DNA of 64,000 nt from assembly GCA_036381615.1 (NCBI GenBank), contig DASVCL010000066.1, forward strand, positions 123,089 through 187,088, written 5' to 3'. Position 1 is the first letter of the stretch. Every line of letters starts with the position of its first letter. The notes below the pieces were generated by a model. It ran no database searches and was not told the DNA's origin. It saw only the letters and a program-made list of their open reading frames with translations. Shown here piece by piece: positions 25,733-35,611 of the stretch. Source of the DNA: CALANV01 sp036381615. Its GTDB lineage: Bacteria > Pseudomonadota > Alphaproteobacteria > CACIAM-22H2. The position numbers and the translations under genes were made by a program.

Positions 25733-26877
25733 TCCGCGGCCTCCCGGATCGTGGCGCCCGAGCCGCCGTTGCAGTCGGTCGGGGCGAGGCGGGCGACGAC
25801 GTCTGCAAGACGTTCGGCCGCATCAGGACGGCCAGCATTGCGGGCGGCAGCCGCGGCACAGGCAAGCGGCGCCGGGTCGGCGAGGAATGCCGACAGCCGC
25901 TCGGCGAGAGACATGTCGTTGAACTCCGAATTCGCGATGACCCATCCGCCGCCGAGCGTCGCCAGCGCGCGCGCATTGGCGCTCTGGTGATCGTCGGTCG
26001 CGTGCGGATATGGAACGAGAACCGCCGGTCGGCCGGCCACGGCGAGTTCCGCCACGGTCGAGGCGCCGGCACGGCAGATGACGAGATGGGCGGCTGCGAG
26101 CCGCGCCGGCACATCCGAGAAGAAGGTCTGCAGTTCGGCATCGACGCCGACGGCGGTGTAGGCAGCGCGTGCCGCGTCGATGTCTTCCGCACGACATTGC
26201 TGGGCGATCTGCAGCCGTTCGCGCAGGTGCGGAGCGAGCCTGCCGACCGCCGCGGGAAGAACCTTGCTGAAGATCGACGCGCCCTGGCTGCCACCGATGA
26301 CGAAGAGCCGGAACTTTTCGTCGGCGGCCGGAAGCGCGTAGCCCATGGCGCGGGCCGTGATCATGCCCGGCCGAACCGGGTTGCCGGTCAGGATGGCGCG
26401 GGACCGCAGCTCGGGCCCGAGGAATGCAACATCGGGGAACGACGTGGCGATCGCGTTGACGCGCCTGGCGAGCAGACGATTGGCGCGGCCCAGCACCGCA
26501 TTCTGCTCGTGCAGCACGGTCGGGATGCGCAGACGGGTCGCGGCGAGGACTGTCGGCAACGACGGATAGCCGCCGAAGCCGACGACGGCATCCGGCGCCA
26601 GACGGCGCAGCAGCGCCTTGGCACGGTAATAGCTCGCGGCAAGCGAAAATACCCCCCGTGCCCGCGCCGCAAACCCGCCCGACATCTTGGTGAGCGGAAG
26701 CTGGTGCGTCTCGAGCGTACCGAGCACGCCGCCATAGGATGTGCCGCGGCGGTCCGTGACGAGTGCAAGACGATATCCGCGTACGCGCAGACTCTGGGCG
26801 AGCGCTTCGGCCGGAAAAACATGGCCGCCGGTGCCGCCGGCAGCGAGGACGATCAGCCTGTCGCGCGATCCGGTCAC
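25729..26877 (-). CDS. murG: Lipid II synthase MurG
   Basis: A 382-residue glycosyltransferase (GT28) that adds GlcNAc to lipid I on the inner membrane face. The glycine loop LAAGGTGGHVFPAEALA lies near residues 10-26. VVGFGGYPSLPTVLAA, HEQNAVLGRANRLL and the second domain's FVIGGSQGA follow, with CRAGASTVAEL and PYPHATDDHQ lining the UDP-GlcNAc site. The GTG at 26877 overlaps the ftsW TGA as GTGA, with GGAG 7 nt upstream. The open frame to 27459 is antisense-like sequence inside ftsW and is not part of the gene. Confidence 0.97.
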   Translation of the reverse strand: MTGSRDRLIVLAAGGTGGHVFPAEALAQSLRVRGYRLALVTDRRGTSYGGVLGTLETHQLPLTKMSGGFAARARGVFSLAASYYRAKALLRRLAPDAVVGFGGYPSLPTVLAATRLRIPTVLHEQNAVLGRANRLLARRVNAIATSFPDVAFLGPELRSRAILTGNPVRPGMITARAMGYALPAADEKFRLFVIGGSQGASIFSKVLPAAVGRLAPHLRERLQIAQQCRAEDIDAARAAYTAVGVDAELQTFFSDVPARLAAAHLVICRAGASTVAELAVAGRPAVLVPYPHATDDHQSANARALATLGGGWVIANSEFNDMSLAERLSAFLADPAPLACAAAAARNAGRPDAAERLADVVARLAPTDCNGGSGATIREAAE

Positions 26878-27995
26878 GAAACTTCTCCTGTTCCATAGCG
26901 CCGGCGGCTGAGGGCGAGCATGAAGCCCATGCCCAGCGACAGCGCGAGCAGCGAGGAGCCGCCATAGCTGATGAAGGGAAGCGTCATGCCCTTGGTCGGC
27001 ATGAGGTGCAGGGTCGAGCCCATGTTGATGAGCGCCTGCAGGCCGAACTGGACCAGGAGTCCGGCGACCGCGAGCAGGATGAACAGATTCTGCTCCTGCA
27101 ACAGCCTGATGAAGCCGCGCAGCACGACGAACGCGAACAGGCCGACGATCATCAGACAGGCGATCAGCCCGAGTTCCTCTCCGGCGACAGCGAACACGAA
27201 GTCTGCATGCGCGTCCGGCAGCACGGACTTGACCGTGCCTTCGCCGGGGCCGCGCCCGAACAGGCCGCCATTGAGGAAGGCCTCGAGCGCGGTCGAGATC
27301 TGGTAGGTGTCGCCCGAGTTCGGGTCCATGAAACGGTTGATGCGGCTCGCGACGTGCGGGAACACGAAATAGGCGGCAACACCGCTGACCAGCCCCAGGC
27401 CGCCCAGCGCCACGACCCAGAGCAGACGCAGCCCGGCCAGGAAGAACTGGGTGAACCACACGGCCGAGATAACCAGCGCCATGCCGACATCGGGCTGACG
27501 GAGCAGCAGACCGAGAACCACGAGATAAAGCGCGATCGCGATGAAATCGCCGGGAAAGCCTTCCTGCTTCCGCTGTTGCGCGAACAGCCAGGCGGCAAGG
27601 ACGGCGAAGGTCGGCTTCACGAACTCCGACGGCTGCAGCGAGAATCCGGCGAGATTGATCCAGCGCCGGGCGCCTTTGATTTCCGCGCCGATCACGAACG
27701 TCAGGCAGAGAAGGGCGACGGATACCACGAACCCGACCAGAGCGAGCCGTCGGACCTCGCGCGGCGACAGCATGGAAACCGCCAGCATCATGGCGAGCGC
27801 GATCGGCAGCAGACCCAGCTGCCGCTTCACGAAATAGAAGGGGTCAAGCCCCAACCGCTCGGCGACTGCCGGCGTCGCCGCCATCGTCAGCAGCGCTCCG
27901 AAGGCGACGATGAGTCCAATCGCCATCAGCGTCCAGCGATCGACCGTCCACCACCAGCGGCTCAGGACCGAGTTGTCGGTGCGCGCGAAGATCAT
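26874..27995 (-). CDS. ftsW: Peptidoglycan glycosyltransferase FtsW (SEDS)
   Basis: A 373-residue polytopic SEDS protein that polymerises lipid II at the septum with FtsI. About ten hydrophobic helices are visible. SEDS hallmarks are present: KGARRWINLAGFSLQPSEF (with the conserved Pro-Ser-Glu), RQPDVGMALVI, then LPDAHADFVFAVAGEELGL, which contains the catalytic Asp, and the final MPTKGMTLPFISYGGSSLL. The ATG at 27995 overlaps murD's stop as ATGA. Confidence 0.97.
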   Translation of the reverse strand: MIFARTDNSVLSRWWWTVDRWTLMAIGLIVAFGALLTMAATPAVAERLGLDPFYFVKRQLGLLPIALAMMLAVSMLSPREVRRLALVGFVVSVALLCLTFVIGAEIKGARRWINLAGFSLQPSEFVKPTFAVLAAWLFAQQRKQEGFPGDFIAIALYLVVLGLLLRQPDVGMALVISAVWFTQFFLAGLRLLWVVALGGLGLVSGVAAYFVFPHVASRINRFMDPNSGDTYQISTALEAFLNGGLFGRGPGEGTVKSVLPDAHADFVFAVAGEELGLIACLMIVGLFAFVVLRGFIRLLQEQNLFILLAVAGLLVQFGLQALINMGSTLHLMPTKGMTLPFISYGGSSLLALSLGMGFMLALSRRRYGTGEVS

Positions 27996-29404
27996 GCCTT
28001 GTCCTCCGCAGCGACACGCGCACGCGACAGGGCCTGGACCAGCGCACAGAAGGCGTCGCCACGTGCCTCGAAGTCGCGGAACTGATCGAACGAGGCGCAG
28101 GCCGGCGAGAGCAGAACGACCGGCGCCTTGCGTCCGTCGCGGGTGGCGTCGGCGAATGCCCTCTCCACGGCAACGTCGAGCGTGCCGGCCATGACATAGG
28201 GGACGTGACCGTCAAGTGTCCGCGCAAAGGACGCGGCGGCCTCGCCGATCAGGTAGGCCCGACGGATCCGGCCGAAATAGGGTGCGAGCTCGGCGATTCC
28301 ACCCTCCTTGGGGCGGCCGCCCGCGATCCAGTAGATGTCGTCGTAGCAGCCGAGGGCCTTGGCCGCCGCGTCGGCATTGGTCGCCTTGCTGTCATTGACG
28401 AAGAGCACGCCGTCGATCTCGGCAATCCGTTCCTGCCGGTGGGGAAGGCCGGGATAGGTCTTGAGTGCGTCGACGATGGTTTCCGCCTCGATGCCGATGG
28501 CCCGCGCGGCCGCATAGGCGGCGGCGGCATTCTGCCAGTTGTGCGCACCCGGCAGTGTGGCGATCGAACGCAGGTCGCCGACCTGCATCGTCTTCGCGCC
28601 CGTGCTGTCGTAGAGCAAGCCGTCGACCACGTAGATCCCGTCGATGAGCTTGGTTCCCGACGAGATCGGCAGGATGCGCTGGTCCGCCTGCCGCACGAGG
28701 TCGTCGTGGATCTGTCGGCAGATCGGATCATCGAGTCCGATCACGGCCGCCCGCGGCCAGGTCTGCCGGTGGAAGATCTGCCGCTTGGCCGCGACGTAAC
28801 CATTCATGTCGCCGTGACGGTCGATATGATCCGGACTCACGTTCAGCAGGACGCCGACGTCGAACGTGATCGAGAACGTGATCTCGAGCTGGTACGACGA
28901 CATCTCCAGCACGTAGACGCCGCCCTCGCCGAGCGGCGCCAGCGAAAGGGCCGGCGTGCCGATGTTGCCGCCGACCTCGACGCGGCGGCCGGCGTGCCGA
29001 AGCACATGGCCGATGAGCGCCGTCGTCGTCGATTTGCCGTTGGTGCCGGTTACGCCGATATATGCCGCCTCGCGTTGCGATCGTGCCAGCAGCTCGATAT
29101 CGCTGATGATTTCGATGCCGTTCGCCTTCGCCTTGGCGGCAACGGGGTGAGGCTTCGGGAACGTGTGGGGGATGCCCGGGCTGATGACGAGCGTCGTCAG
29201 CTCCGACCAGTTGCAGGATTCGAGCTCGACCAGCTTGATACCGGCCGCCTGTGCAGCCGCGCGCTTGTCCGCATTGTCGTCCCACGCCCACACGTCGGCG
29301 CCGCTCGCGGCGAGGGCGCGGGCGGCGGTCAGCCCGGACTTTCCGAGTCCGAGGACTGCGACGGGTAGACCGGCGAAGGCGAAGACGTCGATCACCCGGG
29401 TCAC
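27992..29404 (-). CDS. murD: UDP-N-acetylmuramoylalanine--D-glutamate ligase MurD
   Basis: A 470-residue Mur ligase adding D-Glu. PVAVLGLGKSGLTAARAL is the uridine-binding N-terminal loop; IGVTGTNGKSTTTALIGH is the ATP loop. LEMSSYQLE and VLLNVSPDHIDRHG are characteristic of MurD, and the C-terminus has FVNDSKATNADAAAKAL and LLSPACASFDQF. The GTG at 29404 overlaps the mraY stop as GTGA; a second GTG three codons on is possible. Confidence 0.97.
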   Translation of the reverse strand: MTRVIDVFAFAGLPVAVLGLGKSGLTAARALAASGADVWAWDDNADKRAAAQAAGIKLVELESCNWSELTTLVISPGIPHTFPKPHPVAAKAKANGIEIISDIELLARSQREAAYIGVTGTNGKSTTTALIGHVLRHAGRRVEVGGNIGTPALSLAPLGEGGVYVLEMSSYQLEITFSITFDVGVLLNVSPDHIDRHGDMNGYVAAKRQIFHRQTWPRAAVIGLDDPICRQIHDDLVRQADQRILPISSGTKLIDGIYVVDGLLYDSTGAKTMQVGDLRSIATLPGAHNWQNAAAAYAAARAIGIEAETIVDALKTYPGLPHRQERIAEIDGVLFVNDSKATNADAAAKALGCYDDIYWIAGGRPKEGGIAELAPYFGRIRRAYLIGEAAASFARTLDGHVPYVMAGTLDVAVERAFADATRDGRKAPVVLLSPACASFDQFRDFEARGDAFCALVQALSRARVAAEDKA

Positions 29405-30486
29405 CTCAGCTTCAGGGTGGCGAGCCCGGCGAGCGCCAGGATCGACGCGATGATCCAGAACCGGATGACGATCGTCGGCTCCTGCCAACCCTTCTTTTCG
29501 AAGTGGTGGTGGAGCGGCGCCATGCGGAATACGCGTTTGCCGGTCAGCTTGAACGAGACGACCTGGACGATGACCGACACGGTCTCGAGCACGAACAGGC
29601 CACCGACGATCGCCAGCACGATCTCGTTCTTCGTGATGACGCTGATGGCGCCGAGCATGCCGCCCATCGAAAGCGAGCCGGTATCACCCATGAACACCAT
29701 GGCCGGCGGCGCATTGAACCAAAGAAAACCGAGCCCGGCGCCGATCAGGGCGGCGCAGATGACCGAAAGTTCGCCCGCACCGGGTACGTGGTGGATCAGC
29801 AGATAGTTCGCGAAGACGACGTTGCCGGTGAAGTAGGCGAACAGGGCGAAGCAGCCGGCGGCGATCATGACGGGTACGATCGCCAGGCCGTCGAGGCCGT
29901 CGGTCAGGTTCACGGCATTGGACGCGCCGACCATCACCACGACCGCAAACGGAATGAACATCCAGCCAAGATCGATCAGAACCGACTTGAAGAACGGCAC
30001 GGCCAGCGACATCGACAGCGGTTCGCGCGTGAGCGCGACGATCAGCAGCGTCGCCGCCAGCGCAACGGCGCTCTGCGTCACCAGCTTCATGCGGCCCGAC
30101 AGACCCTTGCTGTTCTTCTTGGTGAGCTTGAGATAGTCGTCGACGAATCCGACCGCACCGAAGCCGACCGTCACGAGCAGGACCGCCCACACATAGCCGT
30201 TGGTCAGATCGGCCCAGAGCAGGGTCGAGATGATCATGGCAATCAGGATGAGCATGCCGCCCATCGTCGGCGTGCCCTTCTTGGTGAGCGCGTGGCGCTC
30301 CGGCGTGTCCTCGCGGACCTGGACGTCGGGTTGCTTGCTCCGAAGCCAGGCGATCAGCGGCCGGCCGAGCGCGAAGCTGATGAGGAGGGCGGTCACCACA
30401 GCGCCGCCGGACCGGAACGTCAGATAACGGAAGACATTCAGCAGCCCGATTTGGTCGGCCAGCGGAACGAGGAAGTGGAAGAGCAT
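29401..30486 (-). CDS. mraY: Phospho-MurNAc-pentapeptide transferase MraY
   Basis: A 361-residue integral membrane enzyme making lipid I from UDP-MurNAc-pentapeptide and undecaprenyl phosphate. The catalytic aspartates are D116/D117 (GFVDDYLKL), with NAVNLTDGLDGLA and the metal-binding GDTGSLSMGG in later loops. The cytoplasmic APLHHHFEKKGW histidine motif is intact. Hydrophobic helices and the GTPTMGG substrate loop are also present. It lies 11 bp after murF. Confidence 0.97.
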   Translation of the reverse strand: MLFHFLVPLADQIGLLNVFRYLTFRSGGAVVTALLISFALGRPLIAWLRSKQPDVQVREDTPERHALTKKGTPTMGGMLILIAMIISTLLWADLTNGYVWAVLLVTVGFGAVGFVDDYLKLTKKNSKGLSGRMKLVTQSAVALAATLLIVALTREPLSMSLAVPFFKSVLIDLGWMFIPFAVVVMVGASNAVNLTDGLDGLAIVPVMIAAGCFALFAYFTGNVVFANYLLIHHVPGAGELSVICAALIGAGLGFLWFNAPPAMVFMGDTGSLSMGGMLGAISVITKNEIVLAIVGGLFVLETVSVIVQVVSFKLTGKRVFRMAPLHHHFEKKGWQEPTIVIRFWIIASILALAGLATLKLR

Positions 30487-30497
30487 GAACGTAGCCC

Positions 30498-31943
30498 TTA
30501 CTGACCGTTTGCGACGCGCCCGCGGGGTTCGCGGCTGCCGGTATCGGGCGCGCCTCCGGCGAGCAGCGCGTCGACGATGCGGCCCATCCGGCTGCCGAAC
30601 GATCCTTTCACCATCACCACATCGCCCGGCCGGATGGCTGCGCGCACCATCGGCGCCAGTTGTTCGGAATTCGCCGCGTGCCCGGCGCGGAGCGTCGCGG
30701 GCAACGCGTCATGAAGTCGGGCCATGAGCTGGCCGCAGGTGAAGACGAGATCGATCCCGTTCGCCACCAGTGCGTCGGCAAGACTGGCATGGAGACGGGG
30801 CGAATCGGTACCAAGTTCCAGCATGTCGCCGAGTACGGCGATCCGGCGTCCGCCCGGTGCCGGCGCTGCAGCCCTCAGAACATCGAAGGCCGCGCGCATC
30901 GAGACCGGACTCGCATTGTAGCTGTCATCGATCAGCTCGAAACTCCGATCCCCGCTTCCCACGCGGTGGCGCTGACCGCGGCCTTTCGGCGGCGAGAGTT
31001 CGGCGAGCGATACGGCCGCGGCGCCGAGATCGGCACCGGCGGCGGCCGCGGCCGCGAGGACCGCGAGACTATTGATCGCCCAGTGGCGGCCGGCTGCACC
31101 CACGCGATAGGTGAGGGCACGCCCGTCGATCACGGCCGACACGAGCGACCACGTCGGCTCGAGCCTGACCTCGACGAGGCGCGCGTCGGCGTGGGCATGG
31201 GTGCCGAAGCCGATGACGCGCTCGACCCCGGCGGCGCGGGCACGCTCGCTCAGGAAATCGAAATAGGCATTATCGCGGTTGATGATCGCAACGCCGCCCT
31301 TCAGGCCCTCGAAAATTTCGGCCTTGGCGGCGGCGACGCCATCGAGCCCGTTCGGGAAATGCGCGAGATGGACCGCCTCGACGGTGGTCACGACCGCGAT
31401 ATCGGGCCGGACCATACCGACGAGCGGCGAAATCTCACCCGGATGATTCATGCCGATCTCGAACACGCCATAGGCGGTATCTGCGGGCATGCGGGCGAGC
31501 GTCAGCGGCACGCCGATGTGGTTGTTGTAGCTGCCGGCGCTTGCATGCGTCGGGCCCAGCGCCGCCAGGACGTGGCGGAGCGCCTCTTTCGTGCTGGTCT
31601 TGCCGACGCTGCCAGTCACGGCGATGAACCGGCCACGCGTGTTGCGTGCCCGGGCCGCGCGTCCCAGCCGGCAGATGGCCTCCAGCGTGTCCGGCACGGT
31701 CAGCAGCCTGTCCGCCGGCACGTCGGAAATGTGCCGTTCGACGATGGCGGCCACGGCGCCGGCGGCAAAGGCGCCGCGGACGTGATCGTGCCCGTCATGA
31801 TTGGGGCCTTTGAGGGCAACGAAGATATCGCCGGCCTGCAGCGTGCGGCTATCGATCGACACGCCCGTCGCCTGCCACGAACCGGCCGGCCGAAGGCCCA
31901 GCGCCGCCGCCGCATCGGCCGCCGTCCAAAGGGTGGCCGTCAT
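30498..31943 (-). CDS. murF: UDP-MurNAc-tripeptide--D-Ala-D-Ala ligase MurF
   Basis: A 481-residue Mur ligase adding the D-Ala-D-Ala dipeptide made by Ddl. VSIDSRTLQAGDIFVALKG forms the N-terminal domain. The ATP loop is IAVTGSVGKTSTKEAL, the magnesium region is EIGMNHPGEI, and the C-terminal domain has IDDSYNASPVSMRAAF and VLGDMLELG. The ATG at 31943 overlaps murE's stop as ATGA. Confidence 0.97.
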   Translation of the reverse strand: MTATLWTAADAAAALGLRPAGSWQATGVSIDSRTLQAGDIFVALKGPNHDGHDHVRGAFAAGAVAAIVERHISDVPADRLLTVPDTLEAICRLGRAARARNTRGRFIAVTGSVGKTSTKEALRHVLAALGPTHASAGSYNNHIGVPLTLARMPADTAYGVFEIGMNHPGEISPLVGMVRPDIAVVTTVEAVHLAHFPNGLDGVAAAKAEIFEGLKGGVAIINRDNAYFDFLSERARAAGVERVIGFGTHAHADARLVEVRLEPTWSLVSAVIDGRALTYRVGAAGRHWAINSLAVLAAAAAAGADLGAAAVSLAELSPPKGRGQRHRVGSGDRSFELIDDSYNASPVSMRAAFDVLRAAAPAPGGRRIAVLGDMLELGTDSPRLHASLADALVANGIDLVFTCGQLMARLHDALPATLRAGHAANSEQLAPMVRAAIRPGDVVMVKGSFGSRMGRIVDALLAGGAPDTGSREPRGRVANGQ

Positions 31944-33406
31944 GCCTGACCTCCATCGGCGGCAGCGACGGCGTCGCGTGCGACGGCTGCGTCGTCGAAG
32001 GGATGGACCGTCTTGCCGACGATCTGACCCTGCTCATGACCTTTGCCGGCGAGGACGAGCACGTCGCCCGGCATCAGGTCGGCGACGGCGCGAAAGATCG
32101 CTTCGCGCCGCGCGGCGATCTCGATCGCGCCGGGGCAGGCTGCGAGGATCTGACGTCGGATGAGCGCCGGATCCTCGCTGCGGGGATTGTCATCGGTCAC
32201 GATCACGCGATCGGCGAGCCGTGCCGCGACCGCGCCCATCATCGGGCGCTTGCCCGGATCGCGGTCGCCGCCGCAGCCGAACAGTGCGACGAGCTTACGC
32301 CGGGCATGCGGCCGTAGCGCGACCAGCACCGTCTCCAGCGCATCCGGGGTATGGGCATAGTCGACGTAGACGGCAGCGCCGTTGCGACGAACCGCGGCGC
32401 GCTGAATGCGGCCGGGGACTCCCTCCAGCCGCGACAGAACCTCGGTCGCCCGCACCGGCTCGGCCCCGCAGCCGATCACGAGCCCGAGCGCCGCAAGCGC
32501 GTTCATCGCCTGGAAGCCCGCGACCAGCGGCAGCATGACCTCGGTGGTACGACCCATGACCTCGAGCTCCAACCGCTGGCCGTCTGCAAGCGGCTCAAGG
32601 CGGACAAGCCGGATCTCCGTGCCGTTGCGGCCGTACGACAGGACGCGGTGGCCGCGCTGACGGCAGAGCGCCGCGAGTGCGTCGAATTCGGGAACATCGG
32701 CATTCAGAACGGCGGCGGCGCCGCCCGGCAGAAGATCGGCGAACAGCCGGCGCTTGGCGGCAAGATAGGCCGCCATCGTGGGATGATAATCGAGATGGTC
32801 GCGCGAGAGGTTGGTGAAGGCCGCGGCGGAGAGCCTGATGCCGTCGAGCCGGAACTGGTCGAGGCCGTGGCTCGATGCCTCGATCGCCGCGTGCTCGACG
32901 CCGGCGGCGGCAAGGTCCGCGAGATCCTTATGGAGCGCGACCGGATCAGGGGTGGTCAGGGCGCCCGGACGCCGCATGTCCGGCGCGACGAGGCCGAGCG
33001 TGCCCAGACTCGCTGCCTTGTGACCCAGCAACGACCAAAGCTGGCGCGTGAACGCGGCGACCGAGGTCTTGCCGTTCGTCCCGGTGACGGCGACGACTGT
33101 CCGCGGCTGCCGGCCGAAGAAACGGGCGGCCAGCAGGGCCAGGCTGCGGCGCGGATTGGTGCTTTCGAGGCGCGCCACGTCGGCCGGGGCATCGAAGCCC
33201 GGCTCGCCGAGGATCGCGACGGCGCCGCGGGAGACTGCATCGGGAATGAAGGCATTGCCGTGCTGCTTCGACCCAGGAAGGGCGGCAAACAGAAAACCGG
33301 GAAGAACAGCGCGCGAATCCGCCGTCAGTCCGGCGATCTCCGGATCGGCGCACGGTACCCGCTTGGTCAGGTTGGGATCGGATTCGATCAACTGCAGCAC
33401 GCGCAC
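31940..33406 (-). CDS. murE: UDP-MurNAc-L-Ala-D-Glu--meso-diaminopimelate ligase MurE
   Basis: A 488-residue Mur ligase adding the third amino acid. The ATP loop is VAVTGTNGKTSVAAF. AFTNLSRDHLDYHPTM and VDYAHTPDALETVL follow, and the specificity motif DDNPR (VTDDNPRSEDP) indicates meso-DAP rather than lysine. The start is a GTG at 33406 (a second GTG lies two codons later); neither has a clear ribosome site. The gap to ftsI is 31 bp, the largest in the upper half of the cluster. Confidence 0.97.
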   Translation of the reverse strand: MRVLQLIESDPNLTKRVPCADPEIAGLTADSRAVLPGFLFAALPGSKQHGNAFIPDAVSRGAVAILGEPGFDAPADVARLESTNPRRSLALLAARFFGRQPRTVVAVTGTNGKTSVAAFTRQLWSLLGHKAASLGTLGLVAPDMRRPGALTTPDPVALHKDLADLAAAGVEHAAIEASSHGLDQFRLDGIRLSAAAFTNLSRDHLDYHPTMAAYLAAKRRLFADLLPGGAAAVLNADVPEFDALAALCRQRGHRVLSYGRNGTEIRLVRLEPLADGQRLELEVMGRTTEVMLPLVAGFQAMNALAALGLVIGCGAEPVRATEVLSRLEGVPGRIQRAAVRRNGAAVYVDYAHTPDALETVLVALRPHARRKLVALFGCGGDRDPGKRPMMGAVAARLADRVIVTDDNPRSEDPALIRRQILAACPGAIEIAARREAIFRAVADLMPGDVLVLAGKGHEQGQIVGKTVHPFDDAAVARDAVAAADGGQA

Positions 33407-33437
33407 GTCCCGACCGTCTTTGCTTTCATGCCCCGTT

Positions 33438-35135
33438 TCACCGTACAGCCACGTTCACGAGAAGCTGGTCGCGCACGGCCGGTTCGGTCTCGTCGACCGG
33501 CGCAATGCCATAGAGCGCCGCGACCCGCGAGACGATCCGGCTGATCATCGGCGCCACCACCCAGCCGGCCGTCGCGTATCCGAAGGTCGACTTGTTGCCT
33601 TTCGGCTCGTCCAGCATGGCGTAGACGAGGAACCGGGGGGCGTTCATCGGGAACGCGCCGACGAACGACGAAATCCGGGAATCCTTCTTGTAGCGTCCGT
33701 TGACGATCTTCTCGGCCGTGCCGGTCTTTCCGCCGACGAGATAGCCGGGGACGTTCGCGCTCTTGCCGCTGCCCTTTTCGACCACCAATCGCATCAGCTT
33801 GCGCATCTGCTCGGAGGTGCGGGCCGAAATGACGCGTTCGCCCGGGACCGGCTCGTCTTTGCGCCGCTTGACCAGCGTGACCGGGCGCAGAATGCCGCCG
33901 TTCACGATCGCCGCCGTACCGGCGACCAGTTGCAGCGGCGTCACGGAGATGCCGTGGCCGAAGGAAATCGTCATCGCGTTGACCTCCCGCCAAGGCGACG
34001 GAACCAGCGGCGCGGCGACTTCGGGCAGCTCGATCGTCGGGGCCTTCAGGAAGCCGAAGCGGTCGAGGAATTCGCGCTGACGTTCGCGGCCGACGTCGAG
34101 CATCATGCGCACCGAACCGATATTCGACGAGTACATGAAGATCTCGGCGACCGACAGCCAGCGGTTCTTGCCCTTGTAGTCGCTGATGGTGAAGCGCGAG
34201 ACGTGGATCGGTTTGGTGGCGTCGTAGCTGGTCGCGAGCGTGCTGACGCCGTAGTCCAGCGCCATCGCCGTATTGAAGATCTTGAAGGTCGATCCCGGCT
34301 CGTACACGCCGAGCGTATTGCGGTTGAAGCGATTCTCGGGCGGGCTCTGGCTCGGATTGTTCGCGTCGAAGTCGGGCAGCGATACCATGCCCAGGAGCTC
34401 GCCGGTCGCAACATCGAGAACCATCGCGGCGCCGCCGATCGCCTGGAATTCGTCGATTGATGCGGCCAGCTCCTCGCGGAGGAGATGCTGCACGCGAATG
34501 TCGATCGAGAGCTGCAGCGGCTCGCTCGATTGCAGCAGCCATTCATCGTAGTGCTGCTCGATTCCGGCCAGGCCGCGGTTGTCGATATTGGTGAAACCGA
34601 CGACATGGGAAGTCAGCACGCCGTGCGGATAGACGCGGTGCTCCTCGCGCTGGAAGAAGAGACCCGGAATGCCCAGGCGGTTGACCTCATACTGTTGGCG
34701 CGGCGTGAGATTGCGCTTGAGCCAGACGAAACTGCGGTCCGATGAAAGCTTTGCGGCAATCTCCTTTGCATCGATGCCGGGCAGCGTACGGGCGAGCTTT
34801 GCTGCCGCATCGGCGGGATCGATGATCAGCTGCGGATTGGCGTAGAGCGACGCGGTCGCCAGCGACGTCGCGAGCAGCACGCCGTTGCGATCGACGATGT
34901 CCGCCCGATCCATCTGAAGCTCGGCCTTCGGCGCGCGGGCGAGCCGCGGCTCATCCGCCTCCTTGAGGACCGTCACGTCGACCAAGCGCAACGCGACGAT
35001 GGTGAAGGCGAGGGCGAACAGCACGCCGGTGATGACCAGGCGATGGTGCGCGGTCTCGAGAGACTGCTTCGCGGTACCCTCGAGGCGCAGCCGGACCGGC
35101 AGGGAGCGGACGAGATCCGAGAGGCGTGTCGCCAT
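33438..35135 (-). CDS. ftsI: Peptidoglycan D,D-transpeptidase FtsI (PBP3)
   Basis: A 565-residue class B penicillin-binding protein cross-linking septal peptidoglycan with FtsW. A short cytoplasmic tail and one transmembrane helix (about 33-54) are followed by the pedestal domain (RADIVDRNGVLLAT). The transpeptidase has the SxxK motif S282-K285 (GSTFK), SxN at 336-338 (SSN) and KTGT at 470-473. The ATG at 35135 shares one base with the ftsL stop (TGATG). Confidence 0.98.
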   Translation of the reverse strand: MATRLSDLVRSLPVRLRLEGTAKQSLETAHHRLVITGVLFALAFTIVALRLVDVTVLKEADEPRLARAPKAELQMDRADIVDRNGVLLATSLATASLYANPQLIIDPADAAAKLARTLPGIDAKEIAAKLSSDRSFVWLKRNLTPRQQYEVNRLGIPGLFFQREEHRVYPHGVLTSHVVGFTNIDNRGLAGIEQHYDEWLLQSSEPLQLSIDIRVQHLLREELAASIDEFQAIGGAAMVLDVATGELLGMVSLPDFDANNPSQSPPENRFNRNTLGVYEPGSTFKIFNTAMALDYGVSTLATSYDATKPIHVSRFTISDYKGKNRWLSVAEIFMYSSNIGSVRMMLDVGRERQREFLDRFGFLKAPTIELPEVAAPLVPSPWREVNAMTISFGHGISVTPLQLVAGTAAIVNGGILRPVTLVKRRKDEPVPGERVISARTSEQMRKLMRLVVEKGSGKSANVPGYLVGGKTGTAEKIVNGRYKKDSRISSFVGAFPMNAPRFLVYAMLDEPKGNKSTFGYATAGWVVAPMISRIVSRVAALYGIAPVDETEPAVRDQLLVNVAVR

Positions 35136-35611
35136 CAGCGCCTCTCTTCAAGTGTCGATGCCCCGGATGGGGCGTTCTTGGATGCCGGACGATGCGACGC
35201 CAGCGTCGTGACCTGGGAAAGATGGGCCGCGACCGGAACGGCCTTCGCCGAAGGCTGCTGCCTGGTGCCGGCCGGTGCGCTCGAAAGGACCGGCCGCGGC
35301 GTCGGGGCGGTGGCCGGGATGGGAGCTTCCTCATGCGTGCGCATCGGCACGTCGGCAAGGACGCCGAGCTGCTCGGGGGTCATCGGCTGGAGATCGAGAT
35401 GGCGCAAGACAAGCGCCTCCAGGCGTTGCGGCTGATTGATGTAACTCCACTCCGCCTTGAGCACGTGGATTGCCTGCTGCTCGGCCAGCACGGCCCGGTT
35501 GAGCCGCGCGAGCTCGTCCTCCAGTTCCTGGACCTTGTGCTTGAGCTGGAACAGGCCGAAGCCGACGACGGAGGCGAGCGCCACCCAGATGAGCGTGGTC
35601 AGGCGAATCAT
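35135..35611 (-). CDS. ftsL: Cell division protein FtsL
   Basis: A 158-residue divisome protein. A very short cytoplasmic end (MIRLTT) and a transmembrane helix at about 5-24 are followed by a coiled coil (LKHKVQELEDELARLNRAV and on to about 75) for pairing with FtsB/DivIC. The C-terminal 65 residues are Pro/Ala/Thr-rich and probably disordered, making the protein longer than E. coli FtsL (121 residues). The ATG at 35611 overlaps the rsmH stop as ATGA. Identity rests on topology and position between rsmH and ftsI. Confidence 0.92.
   Translation of the reverse strand: MIRLTTLIWVALASVVGFGLFQLKHKVQELEDELARLNRAVLAEQQAIHVLKAEWSYINQPQRLEALVLRHLDLQPMTPEQLGVLADVPMRTHEEAPIPATAPTPRPVLSSAPAGTRQQPSAKAVPVAAHLSQVTTLASHRPASKNAPSGASTLEERR

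Noticed and set aside
25729..27459. A 576-codon frame covering murG and part of ftsW
   Set aside because: MurG homology begins at GTG 26877; the upstream part is an out-of-frame reading of ftsW.
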